Shown piece by piece: positions 9,566 to 18,446 of a DNA stretch of 64,000 nucleotides. Source of the stretch: Glycomyces sp. TRM65418 (GTDB taxonomy: Bacteria > Actinomycetota > Actinomycetes > Mycobacteriales > Micromonosporaceae); the NCBI RefSeq assembly GCF_019710475.1, contig NZ_JAJFAX010000002.1, positions 583,044-647,043 on the forward strand, written 5' to 3'. The position numbers and the translations under genes are program-made. The notes below the pieces were generated by a model. That model was not told the DNA's origin. It did no database searches and worked only from the letters and a program-made list of their open reading frames with translations. How positions within the stretch are numbered: position 1 is the first letter of the stretch; each line of letters opens with the position of its first letter.

Positions 9566-9977
9566 ACGGCGGGGACGCACACGGCGCCGCGCCAGCGCTA
9601 GGATACCCGGCTCCGGGCCGGATCGCGGAACGGGGAGCCGAAGCGGGCACGGATACGGGGCGCCGTGAGAACACCCCAAACGATTCTCCACGACGCCCCG
9701 GAATTGCTGACCCACATCAATGAGTAGTCCCTGCGCGCGGGAGTGTCAAGCGGCGCGCCGGGGGTTGACGCCGATTCGTTACCTCGCCCTAAGTGGGCGG
9801 CAATGCCCGCTATGCCTCCTGACCGCTTGCGGCCCTTACGGTCACCGGGAGTGAAAACCGGCACGCCTCGACGTCGACGCGGCGCGGCGGCCGGTCAGGT
9901 CGCGGCGGCTTCGTCGGGACGTCACGAGTGGCGTCGGCGTGCCACACTTGCACCAGAGCCAACCCTGAGGAGCGGGC
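9566..9977. other. Intergenic, no gene seen
   Basis: These 412 bp hold the upstream region of tRNA-Arg (minus) and of the M48 peptidase gene (plus). Short open frames on both strands lack start signals and family features. I see no repeat or attachment-like duplication of the tRNA end. Confidence 0.5.
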
Positions 9978-10982
9978 ATGAGCGACGACCAGTCACCGGC
10001 CGAAGGCGGTCCGATCGAGATCCGGGAACCGGCTCGCGGGCCGGTCATCCTGCGCGGCATATCGACCCGCGCCTGGGAGCACCCCGCCGACCGCGGCGCC
10101 CTGGTGGCGCTGCGCGAACTGCGCGGGTTCGACATCCTCCTGCGCAAGATGTCCGGCATGGTCTCCGAACGGGCCCTGCGGCTGAGTCTCATGGGCTCCG
10201 CGATCCGCGTCGACCGCCACCAGTACGCGCGCGTCCACGACGCCTACCTCCAGGTCGCCGCGGTCCTCGACGCCACCGACCTGCCGGAGCTCTACATCAC
10301 CCGCAACCCCGACCTCGGCGGCATGTGCATCGGCATCGACAAGCCGGTGATCGTCGTCAACTCCGGCTCGCTCGACGTGCTCGACGAGGCCGAGCTGAAG
10401 TTCCTGCTCGCCCACGAGCTCGGCCACGCCCTCTCCGGGCACGGCCTGTACCGGACCCTGCTCATGGTGCTCCTGCGACTGACCACTTCGGTCGCGTGGA
10501 TCCCCGTGGGCGTGGTCGGCCTGCGGGTCATCACCGCCGCGCTCTACGAGTGGAGCCGCAAGTCCGAGCTCTCGGCCGACCGCGCCGGCGCGCTCGCCGT
10601 CCAGGACCCGGCCGCGGCCGTGCGCGTCATGGCCAAGATGGCCGGCGGCGGCGATCTGAGCGATGTGGACACCGCCGCGTTCCTGGAGCAGGCCAAGGAG
10701 TTCGAGACCGGCGGCGACCTGCGCGACAGCTTCCTCAAGCTGCTGCTGCTCGAACAGCGCAGCCACGACTTCGCGGTCGCGCGCGCCGCCGCGCTCAAGA
10801 CCTGGATCGACGACGGCGAGTACCGCGAGTACCTCGCCGGCGCCTACCCGAAGCGCGAGGACGACAAGGACGCCTCGATCACCGCCGAGGCCAGGGCCGC
10901 CGCGAAGTCCTACAAGGACCTCTTCGAGACCTCCGGCGACCCGCTCGCCAAGCTCCTCCGCAAGTTCCGCGAAGGGCTCTGA
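9978..10982 (+). CDS. M48-family metallopeptidase
   Basis: A 334-residue zinc peptidase of the Ste24/HtpX type. The catalytic HELGH is at 146-150 and a third zinc ligand is likely the Glu in SELSADRAG about 50 residues later. A hydrophobic stretch after the active site (LLMVLLRLTTSVAWIPVGVVGLRVITAAL) is consistent with membrane embedding. No N-terminal signal or membrane helix is seen, unlike HtpX. The ribosome binding site GAGGAG sits before the ATG at 9978. Substrate unknown; membrane protein quality control is an inference from the family. Confidence 0.87.
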   Translation: MSDDQSPAEGGPIEIREPARGPVILRGISTRAWEHPADRGALVALRELRGFDILLRKMSGMVSERALRLSLMGSAIRVDRHQYARVHDAYLQVAAVLDATDLPELYITRNPDLGGMCIGIDKPVIVVNSGSLDVLDEAELKFLLAHELGHALSGHGLYRTLLMVLLRLTTSVAWIPVGVVGLRVITAALYEWSRKSELSADRAGALAVQDPAAAVRVMAKMAGGGDLSDVDTAAFLEQAKEFETGGDLRDSFLKLLLLEQRSHDFAVARAAALKTWIDDGEYREYLAGAYPKREDDKDASITAEARAAAKSYKDLFETSGDPLAKLLRKFREGL

Positions 10983-10998
10983 CGCCCGGACGCGACGA

Positions 10999-11024
10999 CG
11001 GGCCCGGTCATGCGACCGGGCCCG
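10999..11024. terminator. Bidirectional hairpin terminator
   Basis: An 11-bp perfect stem (10999-11009 with 11014-11024) with loop ATGC lies between the convergent M48 and M20 peptidase genes; the plus-strand side is followed by GCGCCGTTTCC. Confidence 0.7.
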
Positions 11025-11034
11025 CGCCGTTTCC

Positions 11035-12375
11035 CTAGCGCCGCAGCTTCTCCAGCAGGAGCGCTTCGGCCACGCACACCCGCTCGAACATCGCGATGTC
11101 AAGGGACTCGTTGGGGCCGTGCGGGTTCGAGTACTGGTCCTCGACGCCCGTCACCAGGATCGCGGCCTGGGGGAACAACTCCTGGAACGTCGCGATCATC
11201 GGGATCGAGCCGCCGACGCCGATCTCGACCGGCTCGGTGCCGTCCCAGGCCTCCGTGAACGCGGCCCGCGCCGCGTCGAACGCGGGGCCGGTCGCGTCGA
11301 TCGCGCACGGGTCCCCCAGGCCGCCCTCGGGCGTCACGGTCACCTGCGCGCCCCACGGCGCGTTCGCCTCCAAGTGGGCCCGCACCGCCTTCAGGGCGTT
11401 CTCGGCCGAGTCGCCGGCCGCGAGCCGGAACGAGAGCTTCGCGCGCGTCCGCGGCTGCAGCGCGTTCGCCGACTCCACCGCGCCCGGCGCGTCGATCCCG
11501 AGCAGCGTGGCGGTCGGCTTCGACCACAGCCGCTCGGTGAGCCGCCCGGTGCCGATGAACTCGGTGCCCGGCAGCATCCCCGCCTCCTCGCGCAGCGCCG
11601 CCTCGTCGTAGTCGAGGTCGCCGCTGGGACCCGACACCAGGCCCGCGACGGCCACGTCGCCGTGCTCGTCGTGCAGGGTCGCGACCAGGCGCGCGAGCGC
11701 GGTCAGCGAGTCCGGGACCGGCCCGCCGAACATCCCCGAGTGCACCGCGCCTTCGAGGACCGCGACCTCCACGTACACGTTGACGACCCCGCGCAGCGTC
11801 GTCGTCAGCGCCGGGACCTCGGTCCGCCAGTTCTGCGAGTCGGCGATGACCACCACGTCGGCGGCCAGCAGGTCCCGGTGCTCGCGCAGCAGCCCTTCGA
11901 GCGTCGGGGAGCCGAACTCCTCCTCGCCTTCGATGAGGAGCTTCACCCCGACCGGCGGCTTCCCGCCGTACGCGCGCAGCGCGGCGACGTGCGCCATCAC
12001 CCCGGCCTTGTCGTCGGCGACGCCGCGGCCGTACAGCCGCCCGTCCTTCTCGACCACGGTGAACGGGTCGGGCTGCTCCCACTTGGCGAGGTCCCCGACC
12101 GGCTGCACGTCCTGGTGGGCGTACAGCAGCACCGTCGGCTGCCCCTCGGGCGCGGGGAAGTGCGCGTACACGCTCGGCTGCCCGCCGCCGTGGCTGAGCT
12201 GCCGCGTCTCGGCGGCTCCGGCCTCCTCGAAGAGGCGCTGGACGGCGTTCGCGCCCTGACGGACCGGCTCGTGGTCGAGTCCGTCGAAGGCGATCGCCGG
12301 GATCGTGACGAGGGCCTCCAGATCGGCGCGCACGGCAGGCATGGCGGCGCGCACCGCATTCACTACATCGCTCAT
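11035..12375 (-). CDS. M20-family dipeptidase
   Basis: A 446-residue cytosolic di-zinc peptidase of the PepV/CNDP-like group. First metal motif YAHQDVQPVG (His and Asp), bridging Asp in GRGVADDKAG, catalytic Glu pair in IEGEEEFGSP, and the C-terminal His in SNPHGPNES. An intervening dimerisation domain is present, as in full-length members. The ATG at 12375 begins MSDVVNAV; longer frames upstream run into the divergent surf1 gene. Likely role: hydrolysis of small peptides. Confidence 0.9.
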   Translation of the reverse strand: MSDVVNAVRAAMPAVRADLEALVTIPAIAFDGLDHEPVRQGANAVQRLFEEAGAAETRQLSHGGGQPSVYAHFPAPEGQPTVLLYAHQDVQPVGDLAKWEQPDPFTVVEKDGRLYGRGVADDKAGVMAHVAALRAYGGKPPVGVKLLIEGEEEFGSPTLEGLLREHRDLLAADVVVIADSQNWRTEVPALTTTLRGVVNVYVEVAVLEGAVHSGMFGGPVPDSLTALARLVATLHDEHGDVAVAGLVSGPSGDLDYDEAALREEAGMLPGTEFIGTGRLTERLWSKPTATLLGIDAPGAVESANALQPRTRAKLSFRLAAGDSAENALKAVRAHLEANAPWGAQVTVTPEGGLGDPCAIDATGPAFDAARAAFTEAWDGTEPVEIGVGGSIPMIATFQELFPQAAILVTGVEDQYSNPHGPNESLDIAMFERVCVAEALLLEKLRR

Positions 12376-12414
12376 GGGGCGCAATCCTATGCCGGGTCTA
12401 GACTCGTCGACGTG

Positions 12415-13266
12415 ATGCAGCGTTACCGGTTCGTCCTCACTCCGCGCTGGCTCGGGCTGACCCTCGCGGGCGTGGTGGTGATGGTCGTCTGCGCGCTGCT
12501 GTCCCAGTGGCAGTGGGGCCGCGCGGTCGAGCGCGCCGCCGCGAACGACGTCATCGCCGAGAACCGCGACCCCGTCCCGCTCGACGCGACCCTGCCCGCG
12601 GGCGAGGCCCTGCGGGACGAGGACCGCTGGACCCTCGTGGAGGCCGTCGGCGTCTACGACACCGAGCACGAGATCGTGCTGCGGGCCCAGACCAACAACG
12701 GGGTCAACGGCTTCGAGATCGTCACGCCCCTGGTCCTGGCGGACGGGACGGCGATCCTGGTCGATCGCGGCTTCATCGCCTCCGAGAGCACCGGGCACGT
12801 CCCCGACTACCCGGCCGCGCCCTCGGGCGAGGTCGGCGTCACCGGCCGCGTCTACGAGTACGAGGAGTCCGGCGGCGGCGTCACCGAGGTGGACGGCCAC
12901 CTGGAGGCGCGGCGCTTGAGCGACGACCTGCTCGGCCCGCACCTCGACCACGAGCTGCGCTCGGCGTGGATCGCCGACGTCGAGCCCGCCGAAGGCCTCA
13001 CCGCCCTGGAGACGCCCTCGTTCAAGGACTGGCAGAACTACTCGTACGCGGTCCAGTGGGCGCTGTTCGCCGCCATGGTCCCGGTCGGCTGGGTCGTGCT
13101 CGCGCGCCGCGAACGCCGCGACCTCGACGCGGCGACCGACGGCGCCGAACCCGGGGACGCCGAAGCGGCCCCCGGCGGGAAGCCGGAGGCCGCGACGTCG
13201 AAGACCGCGGACGAGGCGGCTAACCGCCCTTCCCCTCGGTCTGGATCTCCTTCGACGGGGGAGTGA
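12415..13266 (+). CDS. SURF1-family cytochrome oxidase assembly factor
   Basis: A 283-residue protein with two membrane helices, one near the N-terminus (LGLTLAGVVVMVVCALLSQW) and one near residue 215 (WALFAAMVPVGWVVLA), enclosing an extracytoplasmic domain. Family marks are LSQWQWGRAVER, ILVDRGFI and the NYSYAVQWALFA segment before the second helix. SURF1 proteins help build haem-copper oxidase. A GTG at 12412, 7 bases after TAGACT (12399-12404), could be a leaderless start. The C-terminal 50 residues are low complexity, and its last 47 bases overlap the convergent penicillin-binding-protein gene. Confidence 0.87.
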   Translation: MQRYRFVLTPRWLGLTLAGVVVMVVCALLSQWQWGRAVERAAANDVIAENRDPVPLDATLPAGEALRDEDRWTLVEAVGVYDTEHEIVLRAQTNNGVNGFEIVTPLVLADGTAILVDRGFIASESTGHVPDYPAAPSGEVGVTGRVYEYEESGGGVTEVDGHLEARRLSDDLLGPHLDHELRSAWIADVEPAEGLTALETPSFKDWQNYSYAVQWALFAAMVPVGWVVLARRERRDLDAATDGAEPGDAEAAPGGKPEAATSKTADEAANRPSPRSGSPSTGE

Positions 13267-15400
13267 AGTCCAACTTCGGTTCGCCCTTGAGCGCGTCCCG
13301 CAGGATCTTCCCGACGGTGTCCTTCGAGACGCCGGTGTTCGACTCGCCCACCGAGTTGAAGATGTAGTCCGGATCGGCCATGAATCCGCCCACCGTCAGC
13401 TGCGGCGTGTAGCCCAGGAACCACGAGGCCCGGTTGTCGTCGGTCGTGCCCGACTTCCCGGCCACCGGCCGGTCCACGAGTTCGCCCACGACCCGCGAGG
13501 TGCCCCACGGCCCGCAGTCGACGCCCTTCCGCTCGGACTCGGTGACGCACCGGCCCGCGTCCGTCGCCGCCCGCGCCACGTCCTCGTCCAGCTCCTGGTG
13601 GCAGCGCGGCGCGGCCACGTCCAGCTCCTGGCCCTCGGGGTCGATGACGCGCATCGCCGGCATCGGCTCGCAGTACTTCCCTTCGGCCGCGAGCGTGTTG
13701 AACACGTTCGTCATCTCGATCGGCTGCACGTCGGACACGCCGAGCGTGAACGGCCCCCAGCCGGCGCGCCGCTCCTCCGAGGCGTAGTACGCGTCGCCCT
13801 CACTGCGCCACTTGAGACCCATCCGCTCGGCCATCTCGACGGCCTTGTCCGCGCCCACCCGGTCGATGAGCTGCGCGAAGTACGTGTTCACCGACATCCC
13901 GAACCCGGACCACATGTCCCGGTTGCCCGCCATCTCGGGCGAGCCGTTCTTCGGGCACCAGCGTCCGCCGCACGCGGTCGTCGACGACACGAAGCTCGTG
14001 GCGACCCGGTTGGGAGAGTGGATGTCGTAGTTCAGCGGATAGCCCGCGTCGAGCGCCGCGAGCAGCGTGAAGACCTTGAACGTCGAACCGGCCTGGTAGC
14101 CGCCGGTCTCGCCCCCGCCGAGCACCGGGTTCACCGTGTTCGGGTAGTTGCCCTTGCGGTCGAAGCTCGGGTTGGAGTGCGGCCCGTTCTCGCTCTGGTC
14201 GTAGGAGAAGGTCCGGTTCAGGCCCAGCGCCTTGATCCGGCCCGTGCCCGGTTCCATGACGACCGCGCCGTGCGCGAGCTTCGAGTTCTTGCTCTTGGCC
14301 TCGACCACGTGCTCGTTCGCGATCTCCTGGATCTTCGGGTCCAGCGTGGTGATGATCGTGTACCCGCCCTGGCGCAGCTCGCGCTCGCGGTCGGCCGGGG
14401 TCGCCCCGAAGGCGTCCTGCTGGCGCCACCAGCGGCGGAAGTAGTCGCAGAAGAACCCGAACTCGGTCGGGGTGCCCTCGACGCCGATGCACGCGTTCGG
14501 CGGGTCGGAGACGTTCAGCTCGATCGGCAGGCCGCGCACCTCCGAGGCGTCGCCGTGGGAGAGGTAGTCGATGTCGACCATCCGGTCGAGCACCCAGTTG
14601 CGGCGGGCCAGCGCCTGGGTCTGGTCGGAGGTGATCGGGTCGTAGGCGGACGGCGCCTGGACGAGCCCGGCCAGCATGGCCGACTCCTGGAGGTTGAGGT
14701 CGGACGGGTGCTTGGAGAAGTAGACCTGGGCCGCGGCGAAGATCCCGTAGGCGTTGTGCCCGAAGTACGCCTGGTTGAGGTAGCGCTCCAGGATCTCGTC
14801 CTTGGTGAGCTGCTCCTCGACGGCCATCGCCAGGCGCGCCTCGCGGATCTTGCGCTCGGCGGTCTGCTCGGTGGCGGCGATGACGTCGTCGATGGAATCG
14901 GCGTTGAGCTGGAGCGCGCCGCGCACGTACTGCATGGTGATCGTGGAGGCGCCCTGCTCGACGCCGCCGGAGTTGTTGTTGGCGACGAAGGCGCGCACGA
15001 TGCCCCGGTAGTCGACGCCGTTGTGGTCGTAGAACCGCGCGTCCTCGGCCGCGACCATGGCCTGCTGCATGACCGGCGCGACCTCGTCGAGGGCGACGTG
15101 GCGGCGGAACTCGTCGTAGAAGAGGCTGACGAGGGTCTCGCCGTCGGCGGCGTAGACGTAGGAGGTCAGGGGCGGGTCGGTCTCGGCGACCTCGACCGAG
15201 AGCGTGTCGATCGTGTCGAACCCGGCCTTGGCGCTCAGCCCGGCCATCGCGGCGAGCGGGAACAGCAGCGCCGCGATCGCGAGACCGGCGAGCAGGCTGG
15301 TGCGCAGGAGGGCGTACACCCCTTCGGCGGGCGGGCCGGGTTGGTCGCTCTCGTGTGCGGACAGTCCGGGCACACGGTCCTCGCGGGGTCGATCGTGCAT
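13220..15400 (-). CDS. Class A penicillin-binding protein (transglycosylase-transpeptidase)
   Basis: A 726-residue cell-wall synthase. A cytoplasmic N-terminus, a signal anchor near 35-55, a GT51 domain with catalytic Glu119 (AAEDARFYDH), QGASTITMQ and RKIREARLA motifs, then the transpeptidase domain with S439-T-F-K442, an SxN (MSVNTYF) and a KSGTTDD box in place of KTG. It polymerises and crosslinks peptidoglycan. Unlike some actinobacterial relatives it ends soon after the catalytic domain, without PASTA domains. The start at 15400 gives the usual short cytoplasmic tail. Confidence 0.93.
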   Translation of the reverse strand: MHDRPREDRVPGLSAHESDQPGPPAEGVYALLRTSLLAGLAIAALLFPLAAMAGLSAKAGFDTIDTLSVEVAETDPPLTSYVYAADGETLVSLFYDEFRRHVALDEVAPVMQQAMVAAEDARFYDHNGVDYRGIVRAFVANNNSGGVEQGASTITMQYVRGALQLNADSIDDVIAATEQTAERKIREARLAMAVEEQLTKDEILERYLNQAYFGHNAYGIFAAAQVYFSKHPSDLNLQESAMLAGLVQAPSAYDPITSDQTQALARRNWVLDRMVDIDYLSHGDASEVRGLPIELNVSDPPNACIGVEGTPTEFGFFCDYFRRWWRQQDAFGATPADRERELRQGGYTIITTLDPKIQEIANEHVVEAKSKNSKLAHGAVVMEPGTGRIKALGLNRTFSYDQSENGPHSNPSFDRKGNYPNTVNPVLGGGETGGYQAGSTFKVFTLLAALDAGYPLNYDIHSPNRVATSFVSSTTACGGRWCPKNGSPEMAGNRDMWSGFGMSVNTYFAQLIDRVGADKAVEMAERMGLKWRSEGDAYYASEERRAGWGPFTLGVSDVQPIEMTNVFNTLAAEGKYCEPMPAMRVIDPEGQELDVAAPRCHQELDEDVARAATDAGRCVTESERKGVDCGPWGTSRVVGELVDRPVAGKSGTTDDNRASWFLGYTPQLTVGGFMADPDYIFNSVGESNTGVSKDTVGKILRDALKGEPKLDFTPPSKEIQTEGKGG

Positions 15401-15621
15401 ATATCCAGCCTAGGCCATGCAGGAGACCGCAAGGTGAAAAAACTCACGAGTATCGGGAAGGCTTTCATGAAGGGCCCGAACATAAAGCGCGCTCACATCA
15501 CTCCCGTCCGTTCCACATCGCGGATATCGCGTAACAGGCTCGCAACGCGCCGGTTAGCCGCACGCGACGATTCCCGCCTACGCTTGGGGAGTCCTAATCG
15601 GGAGTGCTGGAGGAGGCACAC

Positions 15622-16815
15622 GTGTCGGTCTACGAGATCGGTCTGCGCTTGCGCGGGAAAACGGTGCTCGTCGTGGGCGGCGGCTCGATCGCCGGACGAC
15701 GGGTGCCCCGCCTGCTGGCCGCCGGCGCGCGCGTCCTGCTGGTCGCGCCCGAGGTCACCACGACGCTCACCGACTACGCCGCCGCCGGCGAGCTGCGGTG
15801 GGAGCGGCGCGAGTGGCGCTCCGGCGACGGCGACGAGGCCTGGTTCGTCCTCGCCGCCACCGACGACCCCGCGGTCAACGCGGCCGTCGCGGCCGAGGCC
15901 GAGGCCCGCCGCACCTGGTGCGTCCGCGCCGACGACGCCGAGGCCTCCGACGCCTGGACGCTCGCCCAGGCCGAGTTCGACGGCGTCAGCGTCGCCGTCT
16001 CCGCCTCCGGCGACCCCCGCCGCGCCGCCGCCGTCCGCGACTCGGTCGCGGCCGCCATGCGCACCGGCGACCTCGACGCCCCGCGCAGCCGCACGGCCCG
16101 CCCCGCGGGCGTGGCCCTCGTGGGCGCCGGCCCCGGCGACGCCGACCTCATCACCCTCCGCGGCCTCGAACTGCTCCGCCAGGCCGAAGTGGTCGTCTCC
16201 GACCGCCTCGCCCCGCAGGAGCTGCTCGACATGCTCGGCGACGACGTCGAGATCGTCGACGCCGCGAAGCTCCCGTACGGGCGGCACACCACCCAGGAGC
16301 AGATCAACGCGGTCATGGTCGAACGCGCCCTCGAAGGCAAGTTCGTCGTCCGCCTCAAGGGCGGCGACGGCTTCGTCTTCGGCCGCGGGGCCGAGGAGCT
16401 CGACGCGTGCGTCGCGGCCGGCGTGCCCGTCGAGGTCGTGCCCGGACTGTCCTCGTCGATCGCCGGACCGGCCGCCGCGGGCATCCCCGTGACCGAACGC
16501 GGCGTCGTCCACGACTTCACCGTCGCCACCGGACACGTCCCGCCCGGGCCGCAGAGCAAGGTCGACTGGGCCGCGCTCGGCGCCGGGAACGGGACGATCG
16601 TGCTGCTCATGGCCGTCAAGAACCGCGGTGCGATCGCCGAGGCGCTCATCGCGGGCGGCCGCAGCCCCGAGACGGCGGTGCGGATCGTCGAGAACGCCAC
16701 CACGAAGAACCAGACCGTCCGCGAATGCGCGCTCGCCGACCTGGGCGTCACCGAAGCGCACCACCCGTCCGTCATCGTCATCGGCGACGTCGCCGGGCGG
16801 GCCCGCGAGCTGTGA
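15622..16815 (+). CDS. Siroheme synthase-like uroporphyrinogen-III C-methyltransferase
   Basis: A 397-residue fusion. The N-terminal 110 residues are a CysG-N/Met8-like NAD domain (VVGGGSIAGRR) for precorrin-2 oxidation. From about 155 comes a SAM-dependent methyltransferase domain (LVGAGPGDADLITLRGL, VSDRLAPQELL, RLKGGDGFVFGRG, VPGLSSSIAGPAAAGIP). Together they convert uroporphyrinogen III towards sirohydrochlorin for siroheme. The GTG at 15622 is chosen because GGAGGAGG lies 5 bases before it; an upstream GTG at 15604 lacks such a site. Confidence 0.9.
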   Translation: MSVYEIGLRLRGKTVLVVGGGSIAGRRVPRLLAAGARVLLVAPEVTTTLTDYAAAGELRWERREWRSGDGDEAWFVLAATDDPAVNAAVAAEAEARRTWCVRADDAEASDAWTLAQAEFDGVSVAVSASGDPRRAAAVRDSVAAAMRTGDLDAPRSRTARPAGVALVGAGPGDADLITLRGLELLRQAEVVVSDRLAPQELLDMLGDDVEIVDAAKLPYGRHTTQEQINAVMVERALEGKFVVRLKGGDGFVFGRGAEELDACVAAGVPVEVVPGLSSSIAGPAAAGIPVTERGVVHDFTVATGHVPPGPQSKVDWAALGAGNGTIVLLMAVKNRGAIAEALIAGGRSPETAVRIVENATTKNQTVRECALADLGVTEAHHPSVIVIGDVAGRAREL

Positions 16816-16842
16816 GTTCCCGCAGGTAGACATCGATTTTCG

Positions 16843-16873
16843 GGCGGCGCCGGAGTTTCACTCCGGCGCCGCC
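16843..16873 (+). terminator. Hairpin terminator after siroheme gene
   Basis: A perfect 14-bp stem (16843-16856 with 16860-16873) with loop TTC, followed by GCACTTTTA. Confidence 0.78.
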
Positions 16874-17044
16874 GCACTTTTACCTGACCGACCCTTTACA
16901 AGGACCAATACAGGCCGTAATATTCGTCCATCGACAGCGCGGCGATCGCCGCGCTCAACCATCATGGTCACGTTCTGAACCACTGGTGTACTTCCATTCA
17001 AGCGGGTGCTCCCGCTGACCCTGACTGTCCTTTTTGGAGTGTGC

Positions 17045-18136
17045 ATGCGCATTCGTGAGTTCTCCGCCGAGCTCGCTTCGCGGCTCAAAGTCGCCTATGC
17101 GGTCCGCAACGTCGACCTGACGCTTCCCGGCCTCACCCTGGTCGACGAATGCGCGCCCCGGCCCGGCCACATCCTGGTCGCGCGGGTCGACGCCATCGGG
17201 CACCACAACTGGCTCGAGCTCGCCAGCGGCCGCAAGGCCGCGATCTACCCCGGGGACGAAGTCCTCCTCGCCTTCGGCGAGCGCTACGCCCCCGACCAGT
17301 ACGAATCCCGCGTGCCCGAGGTCCTCGGCACCTCCGTGGACCTGGTGGCGGCGGGCGGCGTCGCGGGCGAGGTCCTCTCGCGCCACGCCGACATGCGCCC
17401 GCCGACCCGCCTGGAGCCGATCGGCGTCCTCGCCGACCGCGAGGGCGTCCCCGTCGACCTGCGGCGCTTCTCCGTGCTCGCGCCGTTCGGCCTCGGCGAC
17501 CACCCGCCCGTGGTCTGCGTCGTCGGCACCTCCATGAACGCAGGGAAGTCGACCACCGCGGCCTCGGTCATCCGCGGCCTCACCCGCGCGGGCCGCCGCG
17601 TCGCCGGCATCAAGATCACCGGCACCGGCGCCGGGGGCGACCCGTGGATGTTCCGTGACTCCGGCGCGGTCGTCGCCGCCGACTTCACCGACGGCGGCTA
17701 CCCGACGACCGCGGGCGTCCCGGTCCCCGAACTGGCCGAACTCGCCCAGATCCTCTACCACCACGCCGCCGCGCACGACGTGGACGCCGTGGTCATGGAG
17801 ATCGCCGACGGCATCCTCCAAACCGAGACCTCCGCGCTCCTGGAGCACCCGCTGGTGCGCGAGCTGGTCGACGGCGTGGTCCTGGCCGCGGCCGACGCCG
17901 CAGGCGCCCGCTACGGCGCCCAGCACCTCCGCGGTCTCGGCCTGCCGGTGATCGCCGCCTCCGGGAAGCTCACGCAATCCCAACTGGCGATCCGCGAAGC
18001 CGTCACCGGCATCGACGCCCCGGTCTACACCCCCGGCGAACTCGCCGAGGCCCACGTGGCCCAGGAGATCCTGGCGCTCGCGGGCGTCGCCCGGTCCCGC
18101 CGCTCGGGCGTGCTCGAACTCGGCGAGGCCGCCTAG
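17045..18136 (+). CDS. DUF1611-like P-loop protein
   Basis: A 363-residue cytoplasmic protein. The first 150 residues form a domain without a recognised motif; from about 158 a MobB-like P-loop domain carries GTSMNAGKSTTAAS and a Walker-B-like VVMEIADG. This arrangement resembles DUF1611 proteins, some of which act in D-amino-acid metabolism, but the substrate here is unknown. The ATG at 17045 has GGAG 7 bases upstream. It is monocistronic between two terminators. Confidence 0.65.
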   Translation: MRIREFSAELASRLKVAYAVRNVDLTLPGLTLVDECAPRPGHILVARVDAIGHHNWLELASGRKAAIYPGDEVLLAFGERYAPDQYESRVPEVLGTSVDLVAAGGVAGEVLSRHADMRPPTRLEPIGVLADREGVPVDLRRFSVLAPFGLGDHPPVVCVVGTSMNAGKSTTAASVIRGLTRAGRRVAGIKITGTGAGGDPWMFRDSGAVVAADFTDGGYPTTAGVPVPELAELAQILYHHAAAHDVDAVVMEIADGILQTETSALLEHPLVRELVDGVVLAAADAAGARYGAQHLRGLGLPVIAASGKLTQSQLAIREAVTGIDAPVYTPGELAEAHVAQEILALAGVARSRRSGVLELGEAA

Positions 18137-18161
18137 CGAAGGGGAGGGGACGGGAAGGGAG

Positions 18162-18185
18162 CCGGCGGCGCGCACGCGCCGCCGG
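18162..18185 (+). terminator. Hairpin terminator after DUF1611 gene
   Basis: A self-complementary GC stem (18162-18172 with 18175-18185) 26 bases after the stop. The remaining 260 bp up to 18446 are presumably the promoter region of the FN3 operon; no convincing -35/-10 pair was found there. Confidence 0.6.
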
Positions 18186-18446
18186 AACCGCGCTCAGCGC
18201 ACCGGGTCCGCCGACGGCTCGCCAAGGGCGGCATCGGCCTCCGCAAGCAGGTCCAAGCCCCCGTTTTCACGACACATTGGGCTACCCTGCTCTGAGACCT
18301 TCTTGTGACAATGGCAGGCTGGTGGGCGTTGCACCCGTGAATTAGGCTCGGGTTCGCGCGCCGTCCCGCCGGCGCCGCTCAGGGCCGAATGGCGCTCGCG
18401 CCCCTGAAAGCCGGCATAGCTGATCCCGCAGAGGAACTCCCCCCTT

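Noticed and set aside
13598..16492. Long plus-strand frame over the penicillin-binding protein and siroheme genes
   Set aside because: Both overlapped genes carry intact catalytic motifs; the frame lacks start signals and similarity.
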